Source: Corynebacterium sp. KPL1814
GTDB taxonomy: Bacteria; Actinomycetota; Actinomycetes; Mycobacteriales; Mycobacteriaceae
DNA: 64,000 nt
Direction: 5' to 3'
NCBI RefSeq assembly: GCF_000478175.1
Contig: NZ_KI515777.1
Span: 306,270 to 370,269 of the forward strand
A model generated the notes under the pieces. The model was not told the DNA's origin. It made no database searches and was given only the letters and a program-made list of their open reading frames with translations. Both the position numbers and the translations under genes were made by a program. The first letter of the stretch is position 1, and the number at the start of each line of letters is the position of its first letter. This document shows positions 19,617 to 30,091 of the stretch, one piece after another.

Positions 19617-20323
19617 CTAAGAACCTACGCGCCGAGCTGCTCATCGTCCTGACCCTGACCTTTGGTATTTCCGGGGTCAGGGCGGTGCTGCGGCTTATCA
19701 ATTCACTGGCCGCCCCGCAGCCGCTCAATGAGCAATCCGTCACGCTCAACTCCAGCCAATCCAGCCTGGCGTGGGTGGATTTGGGCCTGCAATTGTGCTC
19801 GGCGGCGGTCCTTTTTGCCTATGGTGGGCTAGCGCTTTTCCTGCTGGCGAAAGACCACATTAAACCGGCCGCCTACCGCGCCTCTGATTGGTTGCACGGC
19901 GCAGGACTCGCCGCGCTCATCGGCATCCCGGGCCTAGTTTTGTATTTCGCCGCGGTGCAGCTTGGCTGGAGCAAAGAGGTCATCCCCGGTGACTTCGATA
20001 ATGCGTGGTTAGAGATTCCGGTGTCCCTCATCAAGGCCGCCGCCAATGCCTTTGCGGAAGAGACCGTGGTGGTCATGTGGCTGATGACCAGGCTGCGCCA
20101 GGCGCGCTGGTCGCTGCCGGCAGCCTTGGCGGCAAGCTCCATCCTGCGCGGTTCATATCACCTGTACCAAGGGGTATCGGCCGGTTTTGGCAATATCATC
20201 ATGGGCGTAATCTACGGCTACTACTATCACCGCACCGGCCGGGTGTGGCCACTTGTCATCGCGCACTTTCTTATCGATGCCATCGCTTTCCTCGGCTATT
20301 CCTTCGGTCTTTCCGTACTTTAA
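19613..20323 (+). CDS. CPBP-family intramembrane metalloprotease
   Basis: 236 residues and about six to seven membrane helices. Start at ATG 19613, overlapping the amidase stop. The Abi/CAAX motifs are present: AFAEETVVV (EE pair), SSILRGSYHLYQG and IAHFLID with the later histidine. Such proteins process prenylated or membrane substrates, and some give immunity to bacteriocins; no bacteriocin gene is adjacent here. Confidence 0.82.
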   Translation: MTKNLRAELLIVLTLTFGISGVRAVLRLINSLAAPQPLNEQSVTLNSSQSSLAWVDLGLQLCSAAVLFAYGGLALFLLAKDHIKPAAYRASDWLHGAGLAALIGIPGLVLYFAAVQLGWSKEVIPGDFDNAWLEIPVSLIKAAANAFAEETVVVMWLMTRLRQARWSLPAALAASSILRGSYHLYQGVSAGFGNIIMGVIYGYYYHRTGRVWPLVIAHFLIDAIAFLGYSFGLSVL

Positions 20324-20382
20324 GTATGGCGTGCTCGCGAGGAAAGCGAGGGAATTGGCCGGCGCCTTGTAAGGTATAGCGC

Positions 20383-21645
20383 ATGACTGAATCAGGACGA
20401 GATCCGCATCGGGAGGCGCGCCGCGCTGGCGATAGCTCATCCAGTGAGTTCGTCCTTGGGGCCGATGGCCGTCCCCTCAAGGACCGCTACGGTCGGCCCA
20501 TCCGCCGCCGGCCACGCACGAATCGTGCCGAGCCGCAGCAACGCATCCCACGCCAGGAAACCCCCACCCGCTACCCCAGCCAGTACCGGGCCCAGCAGCG
20601 TTCCGCGCAGCAGCCACCACAGCGGCCACCACGGCGATCGCAGCCACAATCGCCGCAGCAGCTGCAACAGCGCTACCAACCACAGCAAGCGCAACAACCG
20701 CCCCGCCGCCATTCCAAGCCGCACAGCCGCCGGAAAAAGACCAATCCGGTTAAGCAATTCTTTGGCTGCGCCGGCATCTTTGTCCTCGTCGTCGTGGTGT
20801 GCAGCCTCATCTTCGCACTGTGGGCCGATACGCGCCTGACCCGCGTGGATGCCTTCCCGGATGAGCAGGTGGCCAATACCTCCGGCACCAATTGGCTGTT
20901 GGTGGGATCCGATTCCCGCCAGGGCCTGTCCGAAGAGGATCAACAAGCGCTCGGCACCGGTGGCGATGTGGGCGAGGGACGCACCGATACCATCATGCTC
21001 CTGCATATCCCGCGCTCCGGCCAAGCCCAACTGGTCTCCATTCCACGCGATAGCTACGTGGAAGTACCCGGCTTCGGCATGGATAAGATCAATGCCGCCT
21101 TTGCCTACGGCGGGCCAAAGCTCCTAGCACAAACCGTGGAGGGCAATACTGGCCTGCACATTGACCACTATGCCGAAATTGGCATGGGTGGCTTGGCCAA
21201 TGTGGTCGATTCCGTCGGCGGCGTTGATATCTGCGTGCCAGAGCCTATTAATGACCCGCTGGCGGGCATCGATCTGCAGGAAGGCTGCCAGAAGCTAGAG
21301 GGCGGCGATGCGCTGGGGTATGTGCGCACCCGCGCCACCGCGATGGGCGACCTGGACCGCGTGCAGCGCCAGCGCGAGTTCTTCGCAGCGCTCCTAGATA
21401 AGATCACCTCCCCGGCCACGCTGATTAACCCCTTCCGGTCTATTTCCCTGATCAACCACACCGCCTCCTCTTTCATCGTGGGCGATGGCGACCACGTATG
21501 GCACTTGGCCCGCGTGGCGCTCGCAATGGGCTCCGGCGTGGATACGGAAACCGTCCCCATCGGCGGGTTCCAGGACACCGTCGTGGGCAATGTCGTACTC
21601 TGGGACGATGAAGGCGCCCAACAGCTCTGGGACTCCATGAAATAG
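20383..21645 (+). CDS. LytR-CpsA-Psr (LCP) family wall-polymer ligase
   Basis: 420 residues. A long cytoplasmic N-terminus very rich in Gln, Pro and Arg (about residues 40-115) precedes one membrane helix (about 125-147). The LCP domain follows: LLVGSDSRQG, EGRTDTIMLLHI, SIPRDSYVEVPG, DKINAAFAYGG and ALGYVRTRA, with the conserved Arg and Asp residues of the phosphotransferase site. In actinobacteria these enzymes attach arabinogalactan to peptidoglycan. The Gln-rich N-terminus is a low-complexity tail. Confidence 0.92.
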   Translation: MTESGRDPHREARRAGDSSSSEFVLGADGRPLKDRYGRPIRRRPRTNRAEPQQRIPRQETPTRYPSQYRAQQRSAQQPPQRPPRRSQPQSPQQLQQRYQPQQAQQPPRRHSKPHSRRKKTNPVKQFFGCAGIFVLVVVVCSLIFALWADTRLTRVDAFPDEQVANTSGTNWLLVGSDSRQGLSEEDQQALGTGGDVGEGRTDTIMLLHIPRSGQAQLVSIPRDSYVEVPGFGMDKINAAFAYGGPKLLAQTVEGNTGLHIDHYAEIGMGGLANVVDSVGGVDICVPEPINDPLAGIDLQEGCQKLEGGDALGYVRTRATAMGDLDRVQRQREFFAALLDKITSPATLINPFRSISLINHTASSFIVGDGDHVWHLARVALAMGSGVDTETVPIGGFQDTVVGNVVLWDDEGAQQLWDSMK

Positions 21646-21676
21646 CCAGGAATTCTAATGTAAATCGGGTGCTCGA

Positions 21677-21708
21677 GCGGGGCCTGGCGAAACGAGGCCA
21701 GGCCCCGC
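21677..21708 (+). terminator. Strong stem-loop after the LCP gene
   Basis: Arms GCGGGGCCTGGC (21677-21688) and GCCAGGCCCCGC (21697-21708) are perfectly complementary around GAAACGAG. It lies 31 bases past the stop codon. No T-run follows, so it may act as a stability element or a weak terminator. Confidence 0.7.
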
Positions 21709-22226
21709 CCAAACTAGGGCTACAGACCCCGGAACACTTCACAACCCCAACGATTTACTGTCCGGGGTCAGGCCTGAACTCAATCGTCGTAACGGAAAAA
21801 CATTATTGAGAAACCAGCAAGTGTGGTTGCTATAAAGAATTCAGGGAGAATTCTCCATTCCACAGGATCCATAGAGATCATCCTAATTATGCCAAGCATA
21901 AGACTATTGCGCTGACGGCTGCGCAAGCCCAAGCTATGCGCTGAGGCCCTGAGTTTTTCTTGTTCATGCTTTTACCCGCCTCTTGCTGTAATACTTACCT
22001 CGGAGAGAGTGAATTGCTAGCACTTCGAGGAGACGTCAACTAGGAAGTCACTCTACCCCAGCCCCCCTCATCGCCAAGGCAAGTGCCTTGCCCGTGATTC
22101 CTCCACTCCGAAGGGACGCTTCATCTTGCCCTGACATGGGGCCTGACCCCCGGATAGAGGACACGCCGGGGTCAGGCCCGGTCGTTGTAGATCTGTGTTT
22201 GAGTCATTGGTAGATGACCTTGGGAC
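21709..22226. other. Gene-free stretch carrying IS-end relics
   Basis: About 520 bp with no credible gene. Two fragments resemble ends of the IS3-family elements found at 44-48 kb: ACCCCGGAACACTTCACA near 21726 and TGTCCGGGGTCAGGCCTG at 21757-21774. A complete 42-bp palindromic copy is at 22138-22179. A small GAATTC inverted repeat lies near 21838-21854. The region marks the left edge of a low-GC insert that ends near 24,237. Confidence 0.6.
22138..22179. repeat. 42-bp palindrome related to an IS3-family end
   Basis: GGGGCCTGACCCCCGG (22138-22153) faces CCGGGGTCAGGCCC (22166-22179) with ATAGAGGACACG between. The same core, TGACCCCCGG...GGACACG, forms the right end of the IS3 element at 46131-46167 and a second stand-alone copy at 42929-42970. 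Confidence 0.75.
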
Positions 22227-23501
22227 TTACGCGCATACGGGGAGTAAATTGAACTCGGATGCTTTAGGTAGTGTGCGCAAGACTGAACTTGCCGCTATCA
22301 AACAGGAGATAACCGAGCACAGAGCGCATAGTGCCATGCTTGCCTGAAAACCAATTGCAGCGAGGAATGCACCCGCGCTGGCGGAGGCGATGATTGGTAG
22401 CAATCCCATCATCAAACGCGCTCCTGCCGAGCATTTTCCTATTTTTTCGGGAGGCGCTGATAACGCAAGCAGTCCTCCGGAGTATGAGTTGCACGCAATG
22501 GAGGGAACTACGATCAAAAATGCTGCAACGGCGATAAGTGGCCAATACTGAGAAAATACAAGAAGAAACAGGTACCACAGTAGCTCCCAAAGCATCGTTG
22601 CTCGGATGATGTTTCTTCCTGGCAATTGCTTGATGAGGCGGTCTTGAAGAAGTCCTCCAACAATCATTCCAAGGGTAAACATGGTTGAGGTGAGGCCGAT
22701 TATCCAACCATCAACTTTGAGGTATGCCAGCCATAGGTCAATGGACGCGATGAGGAAAAAGTTGGCGAAGTTGGAGAAGATATCGATGCTGAAGATTGTT
22801 CGAAGCATTGGATATTTCCAAATCCAAGCCAAAGAATATTTGCTATCGGACCAAAACTGTCTAAACGAATACCGTTGCTCACTGTTTTTCCTCCCCAGGT
22901 CCGTACTGATGGTTCTTGAAGCATAAAGCGGACCCAACCCACACAACGTTTGCGCAATAAAGGGAATAACCGGGGCTAGACCGTAGAGAAAGCCTCCTAA
23001 AGGTAGTCCGACCATCCAGATAATGTTGTCTCGAGTTTGGTTACGGCCTTGCGCTTGAACAAGCAAATTTTCGGGAATGATGAATCTCAAAATGGCGTTG
23101 GTTAGGCCTCCGAACGTGCCTGTAATCATTCCTGCAAACAGGCTAAAGAAGAACAAAAGTGGGAAATTGAATTTGCCCAAGTAAAGCAGTAGCGAGAAGG
23201 TTGACCAGATACCAATTTGGCTCAGCCCGTAGAAGAGAAGTAACTTCTTCTTGTTAAAACGATCGATGATCATCCCGGCTGGGATCGTCATGATCATCGA
23301 GCCTGCCGAGCTTGCGGCTCCAATCACTCCCGCTTGACTTAGGCTTCCAGTGAGGTAGTAGCTCGCAAGCGAAATAGGGATAGCCACGAGGGATGCCCCC
23401 AAGGCGCTTGCTGTATCAGCGAAGAACCACCGTAGATAGTCAGGATGGTTCTTGCGTACGATGGTCCAAAATTTTTGATCAGAAGGCTTATAATCCTGCA
23501 T
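22227..23501 (-). CDS. Major facilitator superfamily exporter
   Basis: 424 residues with twelve predicted membrane helices. Start at ATG 23501, preceded by GAGAGG at 5 bases; an in-frame TTG four codons upstream is less likely. The A-motif-like loop GMIIDRFNKKK after helix 2 is typical of drug- or peptide-exporting MFS proteins. Codon use is clearly more AT-rich than the chromosomal neighbours, and IS-end relics flank it, so it is probably acquired. A promoter and a 40-residue reading frame lie upstream on the same strand. Substrate unknown. Confidence 0.85.
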   Translation of the reverse strand: MQDYKPSDQKFWTIVRKNHPDYLRWFFADTASALGASLVAIPISLASYYLTGSLSQAGVIGAASSAGSMIMTIPAGMIIDRFNKKKLLLFYGLSQIGIWSTFSLLLYLGKFNFPLLFFFSLFAGMITGTFGGLTNAILRFIIPENLLVQAQGRNQTRDNIIWMVGLPLGGFLYGLAPVIPFIAQTLCGLGPLYASRTISTDLGRKNSEQRYSFRQFWSDSKYSLAWIWKYPMLRTIFSIDIFSNFANFFLIASIDLWLAYLKVDGWIIGLTSTMFTLGMIVGGLLQDRLIKQLPGRNIIRATMLWELLWYLFLLVFSQYWPLIAVAAFLIVVPSIACNSYSGGLLALSAPPEKIGKCSAGARLMMGLLPIIASASAGAFLAAIGFQASMALCALCSVISCLIAASSVLRTLPKASEFNLLPVCA

Positions 23502-23596
23502 CGTGCCTCTCAATATTTGACAACCGCGACTGAAAGCTCATGCGCGCAGCATGAACCCAGCGTCGGATTTCCGAAATGGGTAATTCTCACGGGTCA

Positions 23597-23632
23597 ACCT
23601 CTTGACCCGCCGCAACTTGCGGTATGTCAAAT
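23597..23632. repeat. Two adjacent small hairpins in the exporter leader
   Basis: CGGGTCAA/TTGACCCG and CCGCAA/TTGCGG inverted repeats lie side by side between the 40-residue frame and the MFS start codon. They could shape a 5' leader; no known riboswitch is recognised. Confidence 0.45.
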
Positions 23633-23684
23633 GAGATTTATTGATGCAGTAAGGTGAACATGCTGTGCTCCAGGTACTATGCCA

Positions 23685-23807
23685 TTAATTTCGGATCAGT
23701 GCCGATAAACTTCCACGCAATAAACTCACTAATTCTCTTGGGGTAGGAGCTTGCTCTTGAAGAACTGGATGGAAGCCATAATAGGTGGCCCCAGTTTCAT
23801 CACTCAT
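23685..23807 (-). CDS. Possible 40-residue peptide upstream of the MFS exporter
   Basis: ATG at 23807 to TAA at 23685 encodes 40 residues (starts MSDETGATYYGFHPVLQEQA, ends with a Leu-rich helix and IRN). It lies about 70 bases downstream of a good promoter-like sequence and 180 bases before the exporter, same strand. No convincing Shine-Dalgarno is visible. It could be an exported peptide, a leader peptide controlling the exporter, or chance. I recognise no family. Confidence 0.3.
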   Translation of the reverse strand: MSDETGATYYGFHPVLQEQAPTPRELVSLLRGSLSALIRN

Positions 23808-23883
23808 GATTTCGAAATCTCATGGTAGCCACTTTCGAAAGCTGTAGAGCATGACATGGGTCACTATCTGCGACACATCTCAC

Positions 23884-23912
23884 ACAATAGGGGTACCTGT
23901 GCCTGCAGTCAA
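23884..23912 (-). promoter_or_regulatory. Sigma-A-like promoter for the peptide/exporter unit
   Basis: On the minus strand TTGACT (23912-23907) and TATTGT (23889-23884) are separated by 17 bases. It points toward the 40-residue frame and the MFS gene, giving a predicted leader of roughly 375 nt before the exporter. Confidence 0.5.
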
Positions 23913-24237
23913 TAGTTTTGCCTGAATTTCCGCTTTGTAAATTTGATTCCATCCGGTGCTGGCGGTGCGGCTGTCCGTATGGTTAGGCGGGGATTCCCTG
24001 AATGGATGACACTTTACTTATCGATGCATACCCCCCTCCTGACCGGTTGCGCTCATGGAATTTGCTCACCTCCAAGAGGCCGATCGTGGTTACTACCGCC
24101 GGAAAAGCATCAGCCCCGCACAAAACCCACTTCCCCTTGTACTACTAAATCTGAGATAACCACAGCGGCAAGACGCGCAAAAGCGGCCCTTTCCAGCACA
24201 AAGATGCGGAGGAAAAGACCGCTTTGGTGTGGTGCGT
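23913..24237. other. Gene-free stretch at the right edge of the low-GC insert
   Basis: About 325 bp in which I see no supported gene. An imperfect stem (AAAGCGG paired with CCGCTTT, roughly 24181-24226) near the DUF5926 gene end could act as its terminator on the minus strand. Confidence 0.4.
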
Positions 24238-25158
24238 TTAGCGCAACGTCACCTGGCGGGACTTGATGTTTTCTAGCTGCTTGCGCTCTTCTGCGTTCAA
24301 TTGCGCATCATTGGAGATTTCTTCTTCCAAGGCCTTTTCTACGCCCGCGAGCTTGTCCTCATAAGAGGAGTAATCAACCTCAGGCTGCACGTCAAAGACG
24401 GGAGCGATGAGGCCGTGAGTGCGGAATACTCCGGCAAACTTGGTGTCCTCGCCCAAGTTCAGCTCGCCGCGCGCGGCGACTCGCGCCAAGGCGTTGAGGA
24501 ACGCGGCCTCATCGTCATTCGGGCGCACCCAGCGCACGTGCGCTTTGCCGCCGCCGGCATTGGCCCAAAAGGCGGTGCCGGTAATGTCCTTGCCCACCTG
24601 GTGGGATTCGATGACCGAGTCATTGGCGGCGCGCATGGACTGCGATACCTCAGGGGTGACCTGCGCGCCTTCCGGGATCCACCAGCTGAAGTCCTGGCGG
24701 ACTTCGATGTCGAGGGTGGTTGCGGCATCGATAAGCTCACTCAGCTCCGGCTGCGAGCCATCGGCCGCGGTTGATTCCAAGGTAGAGCCTGGTTCGTTGT
24801 TCTTTACCCAATTCAGGGCGAAGGCCAGATCCCGGCCGGGGTTATGAGTATGGGACTGTACCTGGAGTGCCACAAAAGCATCGCCGCCGAATTCCTCATC
24901 GCGGATCAGCGCAGCGGTGGCGCCCGGAAGGACGGTGGAGACGTAGACGTTCCTATCGCAGCCCTTCACGTCGAGCTTCGCAAAAGCGGAGGGCACGAAC
25001 TCTTGCATGGCAACGAGGGAAGCCTCGGCCGCGAGACCGCTAAAGGGGCGCGGGTCCTTTTCCAAGGCGGCGCGCTCTTTGGCGCGGGCAGCAAGCTTCG
25101 CCTGACGGCGGGACATGCCCTCAGGCAGGTCTTCTTGTTTCTTTTTCTTCTTGGCCAT
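24238..25158 (-). CDS. DUF5926-like conserved actinobacterial protein
   Basis: 306 residues with a Lys-rich start (MAKKKKKQEDLPEGMSRRQA) followed by RQAKLAARAKERAAL and PFSGLAAEASLVAMQEFVPS, which I recognise as the pattern of the actinobacterial DUF5926 family. No membrane segment or catalytic motif is visible. It lies upstream of nothing on its own strand and 20 bases downstream of the GDPD gene, so it may be the third gene of an ldh-GDPD-DUF5926 unit. Function unknown. Confidence 0.7.
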   Translation of the reverse strand: MAKKKKKQEDLPEGMSRRQAKLAARAKERAALEKDPRPFSGLAAEASLVAMQEFVPSAFAKLDVKGCDRNVYVSTVLPGATAALIRDEEFGGDAFVALQVQSHTHNPGRDLAFALNWVKNNEPGSTLESTAADGSQPELSELIDAATTLDIEVRQDFSWWIPEGAQVTPEVSQSMRAANDSVIESHQVGKDITGTAFWANAGGGKAHVRWVRPNDDEAAFLNALARVAARGELNLGEDTKFAGVFRTHGLIAPVFDVQPEVDYSSYEDKLAGVEKALEEEISNDAQLNAEERKQLENIKSRQVTLR

Positions 25159-25178
25159 GCCTCCAAGATACCTGCTTT

Positions 25179-25882
25179 CTACAGCTCAATAGCGCGCAGG
25201 GCCACCTCCGGCTGATTGGTGGCAAGCATGTCTACGCCATTGGACCAAGCCCACTTCATGTCTTCTGGCTTATCAACGGTCCACATATACGTGGGCAAGC
25301 CTTGCGCCCCAATAATGGCCGCTTGCATCTTGGCGCGCAGCAGGGAAACCCCCAGGGCGCTCGGCCGCGACCACATGAAATCCGAGCGATTGAAATGGCG
25401 TTCCCAATCTCGGCGCAGGTAAATGCGGTCAATATGCGGTGCCAAAATCTTCATGCGCCGGATGGCCTTATGGGAAAAAGAAATAACGTGCATGCGCGGA
25501 TCCTCATCAAGCCCGGCGGCGCGCAGTCGTTCCATGACCCGCTTTTCCAAGGCGCTACCTTGCCCAGAGGGGTGCTTGGTTTCAATATAAAGGTGGTGAG
25601 GCTTGTCCCCCAGCATGGCCAGGAGATCATCGAGAAGCATCATGCGCTGCCCCTTGCCGATGTCGACCTCGCTCAGCTCCCGCCAGTCCATCGCCGAAAC
25701 CCGCCCGGCGCGCCCCGTCGTTCGCTCCAAGGTGGGATCGTGCTGGACTACCACCTTGCCATCGCGGCTTAACCGCACATCGCACTCCACGCCATGGATG
25801 GGAAGCTCCATGGCCTTTTCAAAAGCTAAGGGGGATAGCTCCGGGTATTTTCCGGAATATCCCCTATGCGCGACGATGTGCA

Positions 25883-25883
<1 letters not shown>
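25179..25883 (-). CDS. Glycerophosphodiester phosphodiesterase
   Basis: 234-residue cytoplasmic GDPD, TIM-barrel fold, releasing glycerol-3-phosphate and an alcohol from glycerophosphodiesters. Catalytic and metal residues are visible: HRG at 6-8, Glu33 and Asp35 in VECDVRLSRDG, His48 in VVQHDPTLERT. Start is the GTG whose first base is the last base of the ldh stop codon (TAGTG), so translation is coupled to ldh. Confidence 0.88.
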
Positions 25884-26848
<965 letters not shown>

Positions 26849-26917
26849 CTAGCGGGGTTTTGCATGCGGAATGTTTCACACTGCGCAACGGAACATGTTC
26901 TGGGATAATGGGCAACC

Positions 26918-28660
26918 ATGAAACGCGCCTTCAGCCGCGCTGCACTAATTTCTCTTGGCGTAGTCGCGGATCTCACGCCCGTCGTCCGCATGACCAGCCG
27001 GCAAACGTTGCCGCCCCATATGTCGGCCGGAATCTTAGGTGCAGAGCTGGCCACGTGGGCCGCGGTATCCCCGTCCCTGCTGCCCCGCCCGTGGTGGGTA
27101 ACGGCTGCCAATGTATCTATCGGGCAGGCCATCGGACACCTCGGGGCGGCCTCGACGAGTTTCGTGCTCAACCGGCTGGGCAAGCGCCCGCAAGACCGCT
27201 TGGGACCGCAGCACCGCCAAATTCTGCACTTAGCTATTGGCGCCGGCACCGCCTTCAATGCGGCGCTCTCGCTGCGCAACCAGGAAAAGCAGGCAGGTCT
27301 TGTCAATAAGCAACTGGTTCGCGGTCCGGCTACCGCTGCCATCGGCCTAGCCGCCGGCACCGCCGGATACGGCGCGCTGCTCTTGGTAGGCGAGGCCGCA
27401 CAACTGACCGTGACCAAATTATCGCGACAATTGGGCCGCTGGGTTCCAGCACTCGTGGCCTGGCCGGTCGTCACCGCAGGGCTAACCGTGGCCGCGGTAG
27501 GACTATCGGACCGCGTGGTATTCCGGCGCTGGATCCGTTCGCTCTCCCACAAGGCACAGCGCTTAAACAAGCAAATCTTTCCCGGCACCTCGATGCCCTG
27601 GGAGCCGGAGCGCTCCGGCAGCCCATGGTCACTTGAACCTTGGTCCGCGCTAGGGCAACAAGGGCGGCGCTTCGTCTCTAACGGCCCGCGCGCCCGCGAT
27701 ATTCGCAGCATCACCGGCACTCCCGCCAAAGAACCCATCCGCATTTATGCCGGCTATATCCCAGGGCGTTCCTTCGCCCAAGCAGCGAAGAAGGTGCGCT
27801 CAGAATTACAGCGCACCGGTGCACTGCGCCGGGAAACCATCGTTATTCAGATGCCCGCAGGATCCGGGTGGATTAATAACTGGAGCGCAAGCGCCTACGA
27901 GTTTTTAACCGCCGGTGATTGCGTCACCGTCACCATGCAGTATTCCTACCTGCCCTCGGTTTTCGCCTACCTCGTGGATAAGAACGCGCCCAAGCGCGCC
28001 GCGGCCGAGCTCATTTCCGTGATGCAAGAAGAAATTGACAAGCTCCCGGAAGAAGACCGCCCGCGTCTCTACCTTGCAGGAGAATCACTGGGTGCCTACG
28101 CCATTATGGATAACTTCCAGAACAAGGAAGAACTCCTCGCCGCCTGCAACGGCGCGGTCTTTTCTGGCCCGCCGCGGATGACGCACTTTACCCAGCGCCT
28201 GCGCCGCGATATCGGCTCGCTCGAGCGGCTCCCCGTCATCGATGGCGGGCAACACGTCCGCTTTGTTGCCCAACCGGAGCACTCGCGCCGCGATGCCTTT
28301 GGCAACGATTTTTCCTCGACCTGGCGCCGGCCCCGGGTGCTCATCGCCCAGCATGCCTCCGATGCCATCGTGTGGTGGGACCTGAACCTAATGTTCCGCC
28401 GCCCCACCTGGATGCACGAACCCCAACCGGAGACACTCCGGGCGGATACGCTCCGCCACCTGCGCTGGGCGCCGTTTATTACCTGGTGGCAAATTGGCCT
28501 GGACCAGATCAACTCCCTGAACGTCCCAGGCGGCCACGGGCATAACTACTTTCAGGAGATGCTCTGGTACTGGAACGAGGTCTTGGGCTCCCAATCGCGC
28601 CAGAAGCTCACCTCTAAGTTAGCCGGGAAAATCGCCGGTTTTATCCGGCTCGACGCCTAA
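26918..28660 (+). CDS. Membrane-anchored alpha/beta hydrolase (actinobacterial PF10081-like)
   Basis: 580 residues. The N-terminal about 230 residues contain four or so hydrophobic segments; the C-terminal part is an alpha/beta hydrolase domain with nucleophile motif AGESLGAYA (Ser390), preceded by MPAGSGWINNWSASAYEFLTAGDCVT. These features fit the actinobacterial two-part family with an N-terminal membrane domain and PF10081 catalytic domain, probably an envelope lipid esterase. The stop overlaps the convergent msrA stop by 4 bases. Confidence 0.8.
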   Translation: MKRAFSRAALISLGVVADLTPVVRMTSRQTLPPHMSAGILGAELATWAAVSPSLLPRPWWVTAANVSIGQAIGHLGAASTSFVLNRLGKRPQDRLGPQHRQILHLAIGAGTAFNAALSLRNQEKQAGLVNKQLVRGPATAAIGLAAGTAGYGALLLVGEAAQLTVTKLSRQLGRWVPALVAWPVVTAGLTVAAVGLSDRVVFRRWIRSLSHKAQRLNKQIFPGTSMPWEPERSGSPWSLEPWSALGQQGRRFVSNGPRARDIRSITGTPAKEPIRIYAGYIPGRSFAQAAKKVRSELQRTGALRRETIVIQMPAGSGWINNWSASAYEFLTAGDCVTVTMQYSYLPSVFAYLVDKNAPKRAAAELISVMQEEIDKLPEEDRPRLYLAGESLGAYAIMDNFQNKEELLAACNGAVFSGPPRMTHFTQRLRRDIGSLERLPVIDGGQHVRFVAQPEHSRRDAFGNDFSSTWRRPRVLIAQHASDAIVWWDLNLMFRRPTWMHEPQPETLRADTLRHLRWAPFITWWQIGLDQINSLNVPGGHGHNYFQEMLWYWNEVLGSQSRQKLTSKLAGKIAGFIRLDA

Positions 28661-29304
28661 TCGCACTTCACACCAGTGCTGTGGTGCGGGCAGTAACCGT
28701 TCGGCACCTTGTGCAGATACTGCTGGTGTTCGTCTTCGGCCAAGTAGTACTCGCCAGAGTCCGTATCAGCTAAGCGTTTTACTTCGGTCGTGGTTTCCCC
28801 AAAACCAAATTCTTTGAGCTTATCCGCGTAGCTATCCACGATTGCTTGGATCTCTTTCCGCTCTTCTTCGGTACGGGGATAAAACGCGGAACGGTACTGC
28901 GTGCCCACGTCATTTCCCTGGCGGAAGCCCTGCGTCGGATCGTGGGCTTCCAGGGCCTTCACCACGAGCTCGCGCAAGGAAATCTTCTCTGGGTCATAGG
29001 TGACTTCCACGGTTTCTGCATGGTTGGTTTGCCCGCGGCAGACCTCATAATACGTGGGGTTCGGAGTGGTACCGCCGGCGTAGCCCACGGACGTGGACTC
29101 AACACCGTCGGTCTCCCAGAACATCTTTTCCGCGCCCCAGAAACAGCCTAAGGCAATCAAGATCGATTTCTGGCCGTCCTTCCACGGGCCGGTAATTGGG
29201 GTATCCAGCACCGCATGCGGGGCGGGGTCTAAGACCGGCTCGCTGCGGCCCGGCAAGGCGTCTTCCGCAGCCACCATCTTCGGTTCTGGTTTAAACATCC
29301 ACAT
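28657..29304 (-). CDS. msrA: Peptide methionine sulfoxide reductase A
   Basis: 215 residues. Reduces methionine-S-sulfoxide. The catalytic motif GCFWGAEKMFW puts Cys54 in place, followed by GYAGGTTPNPTYYEVCRGQTNH.. type binding residues (split here as GYAGGTTPNPTYYEV and TNHAETVEV). An AAGGAG lies 9 bases before the ATG. It diverges from sodA, sharing a 160-bp intergenic region, which suggests joint oxidative-stress control. Confidence 0.93.
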   Translation of the reverse strand: MWMFKPEPKMVAAEDALPGRSEPVLDPAPHAVLDTPITGPWKDGQKSILIALGCFWGAEKMFWETDGVESTSVGYAGGTTPNPTYYEVCRGQTNHAETVEVTYDPEKISLRELVVKALEAHDPTQGFRQGNDVGTQYRSAFYPRTEEERKEIQAIVDSYADKLKEFGFGETTTEVKRLADTDSGEYYLAEDEHQQYLHKVPNGYCPHHSTGVKCD

Positions 29305-29467
29305 CAGTTAAAGCTCCTTTCTCTATTTCCTTAATAACGTTGTACTGGGCAAATAGATTCCCGGGCCACTAAATATTCGCTGTATTTGCAGATTTCAAAT
29401 TAATCATGGCGAAATCTTTCGATCGTGCCTATCATCGGGACACGTACCCGAAGAAAGGATTACACAA

Positions 29468-30070
29468 ATGGCTGTTTACGAACTTCCTGACCTCCCATAC
29501 GCATACGACGCACTGGAGCCACACATCTCCGCAGAGATTATGGAGCTCCACCACGACAAGCACCACGCAACCTACGTGAAGGGTGCTAACGCTGCCCTCG
29601 AGGCACTGGAAGAAGAGCGCAACGGCGAGGCTAACCCAGACCGCATCCGCGCCCTGTCCAAGAACTTGGCATTCAACCTGGGTGGCCACACCAACCACTC
29701 CATCTTCTGGAAGAACCTGTCCCCGAACGGTGGCGGCCAGCCCACCGGCGAGCTGGCAGAAGCTATCGACCGCGACTTCGGTTCCTTCGAGAAGTTCCAG
29801 GCACACTTCGCTGGTGCCGCTACCTCCCTGCAGGGTTCCGGCTGGGCAGTGCTGGGTTACGACCACATCGCTGACCGCCTGATCATCGAGCAGCTCACCG
29901 ACCAGCAGGGCAACGTTTCCGTTGACTTCACCCCGCTGCTCATGCTCGATATGTGGGAGCACGCTTACTACCTGCAGTACAAGAACGTGAAGGCTGACTA
30001 CGTAAAGGCCGCATGGAACGTCTTCAACTGGGACGACGTTGCAGAGCGTTACGCTGCAGCTAAGAAGTAA
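29468..30070 (+). CDS. sodA: Superoxide dismutase, Mn/Fe type
   Basis: 200 residues. Metal ligands are in the usual places: [15 protein letters not shown] near the N-terminus, [12 protein letters not shown], and the C-terminal [11 protein letters not shown] carrying Asp and His. GGQPTGEL and the Gln-bearing [10 protein letters not shown] favour Mn or cambialistic use. AAGGA precedes the ATG and an intrinsic terminator follows. Cytoplasmic, no signal peptide. Highly biased codon use suggests strong expression. Confidence 0.95.
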   Translation: MAVYELPDLPYAYDALEPHISAEIMELHHDKHHATYVKGANAALEALEEERNGEANPDRIRALSKNLAFNLGGHTNHSIFWKNLSPNGGGQPTGELAEAIDRDFGSFEKFQAHFAGAATSLQGSGWAVLGYDHIADRLIIEQLTDQQGNVSVDFTPLLMLDMWEHAYYLQYKNVKADYVKAAWNVFNWDDVAERYAAAKK

Positions 30071-30091
30071 CTTTTTAATTAGTTACCTTCT

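Noticed and set aside
23943..24266. 107-residue plus-strand frame overlapping the DUF5926 gene end
   Set aside because: No ribosome site, odd composition, and it overlaps the real minus-strand gene end; best explained as chance in a gene-free stretch.
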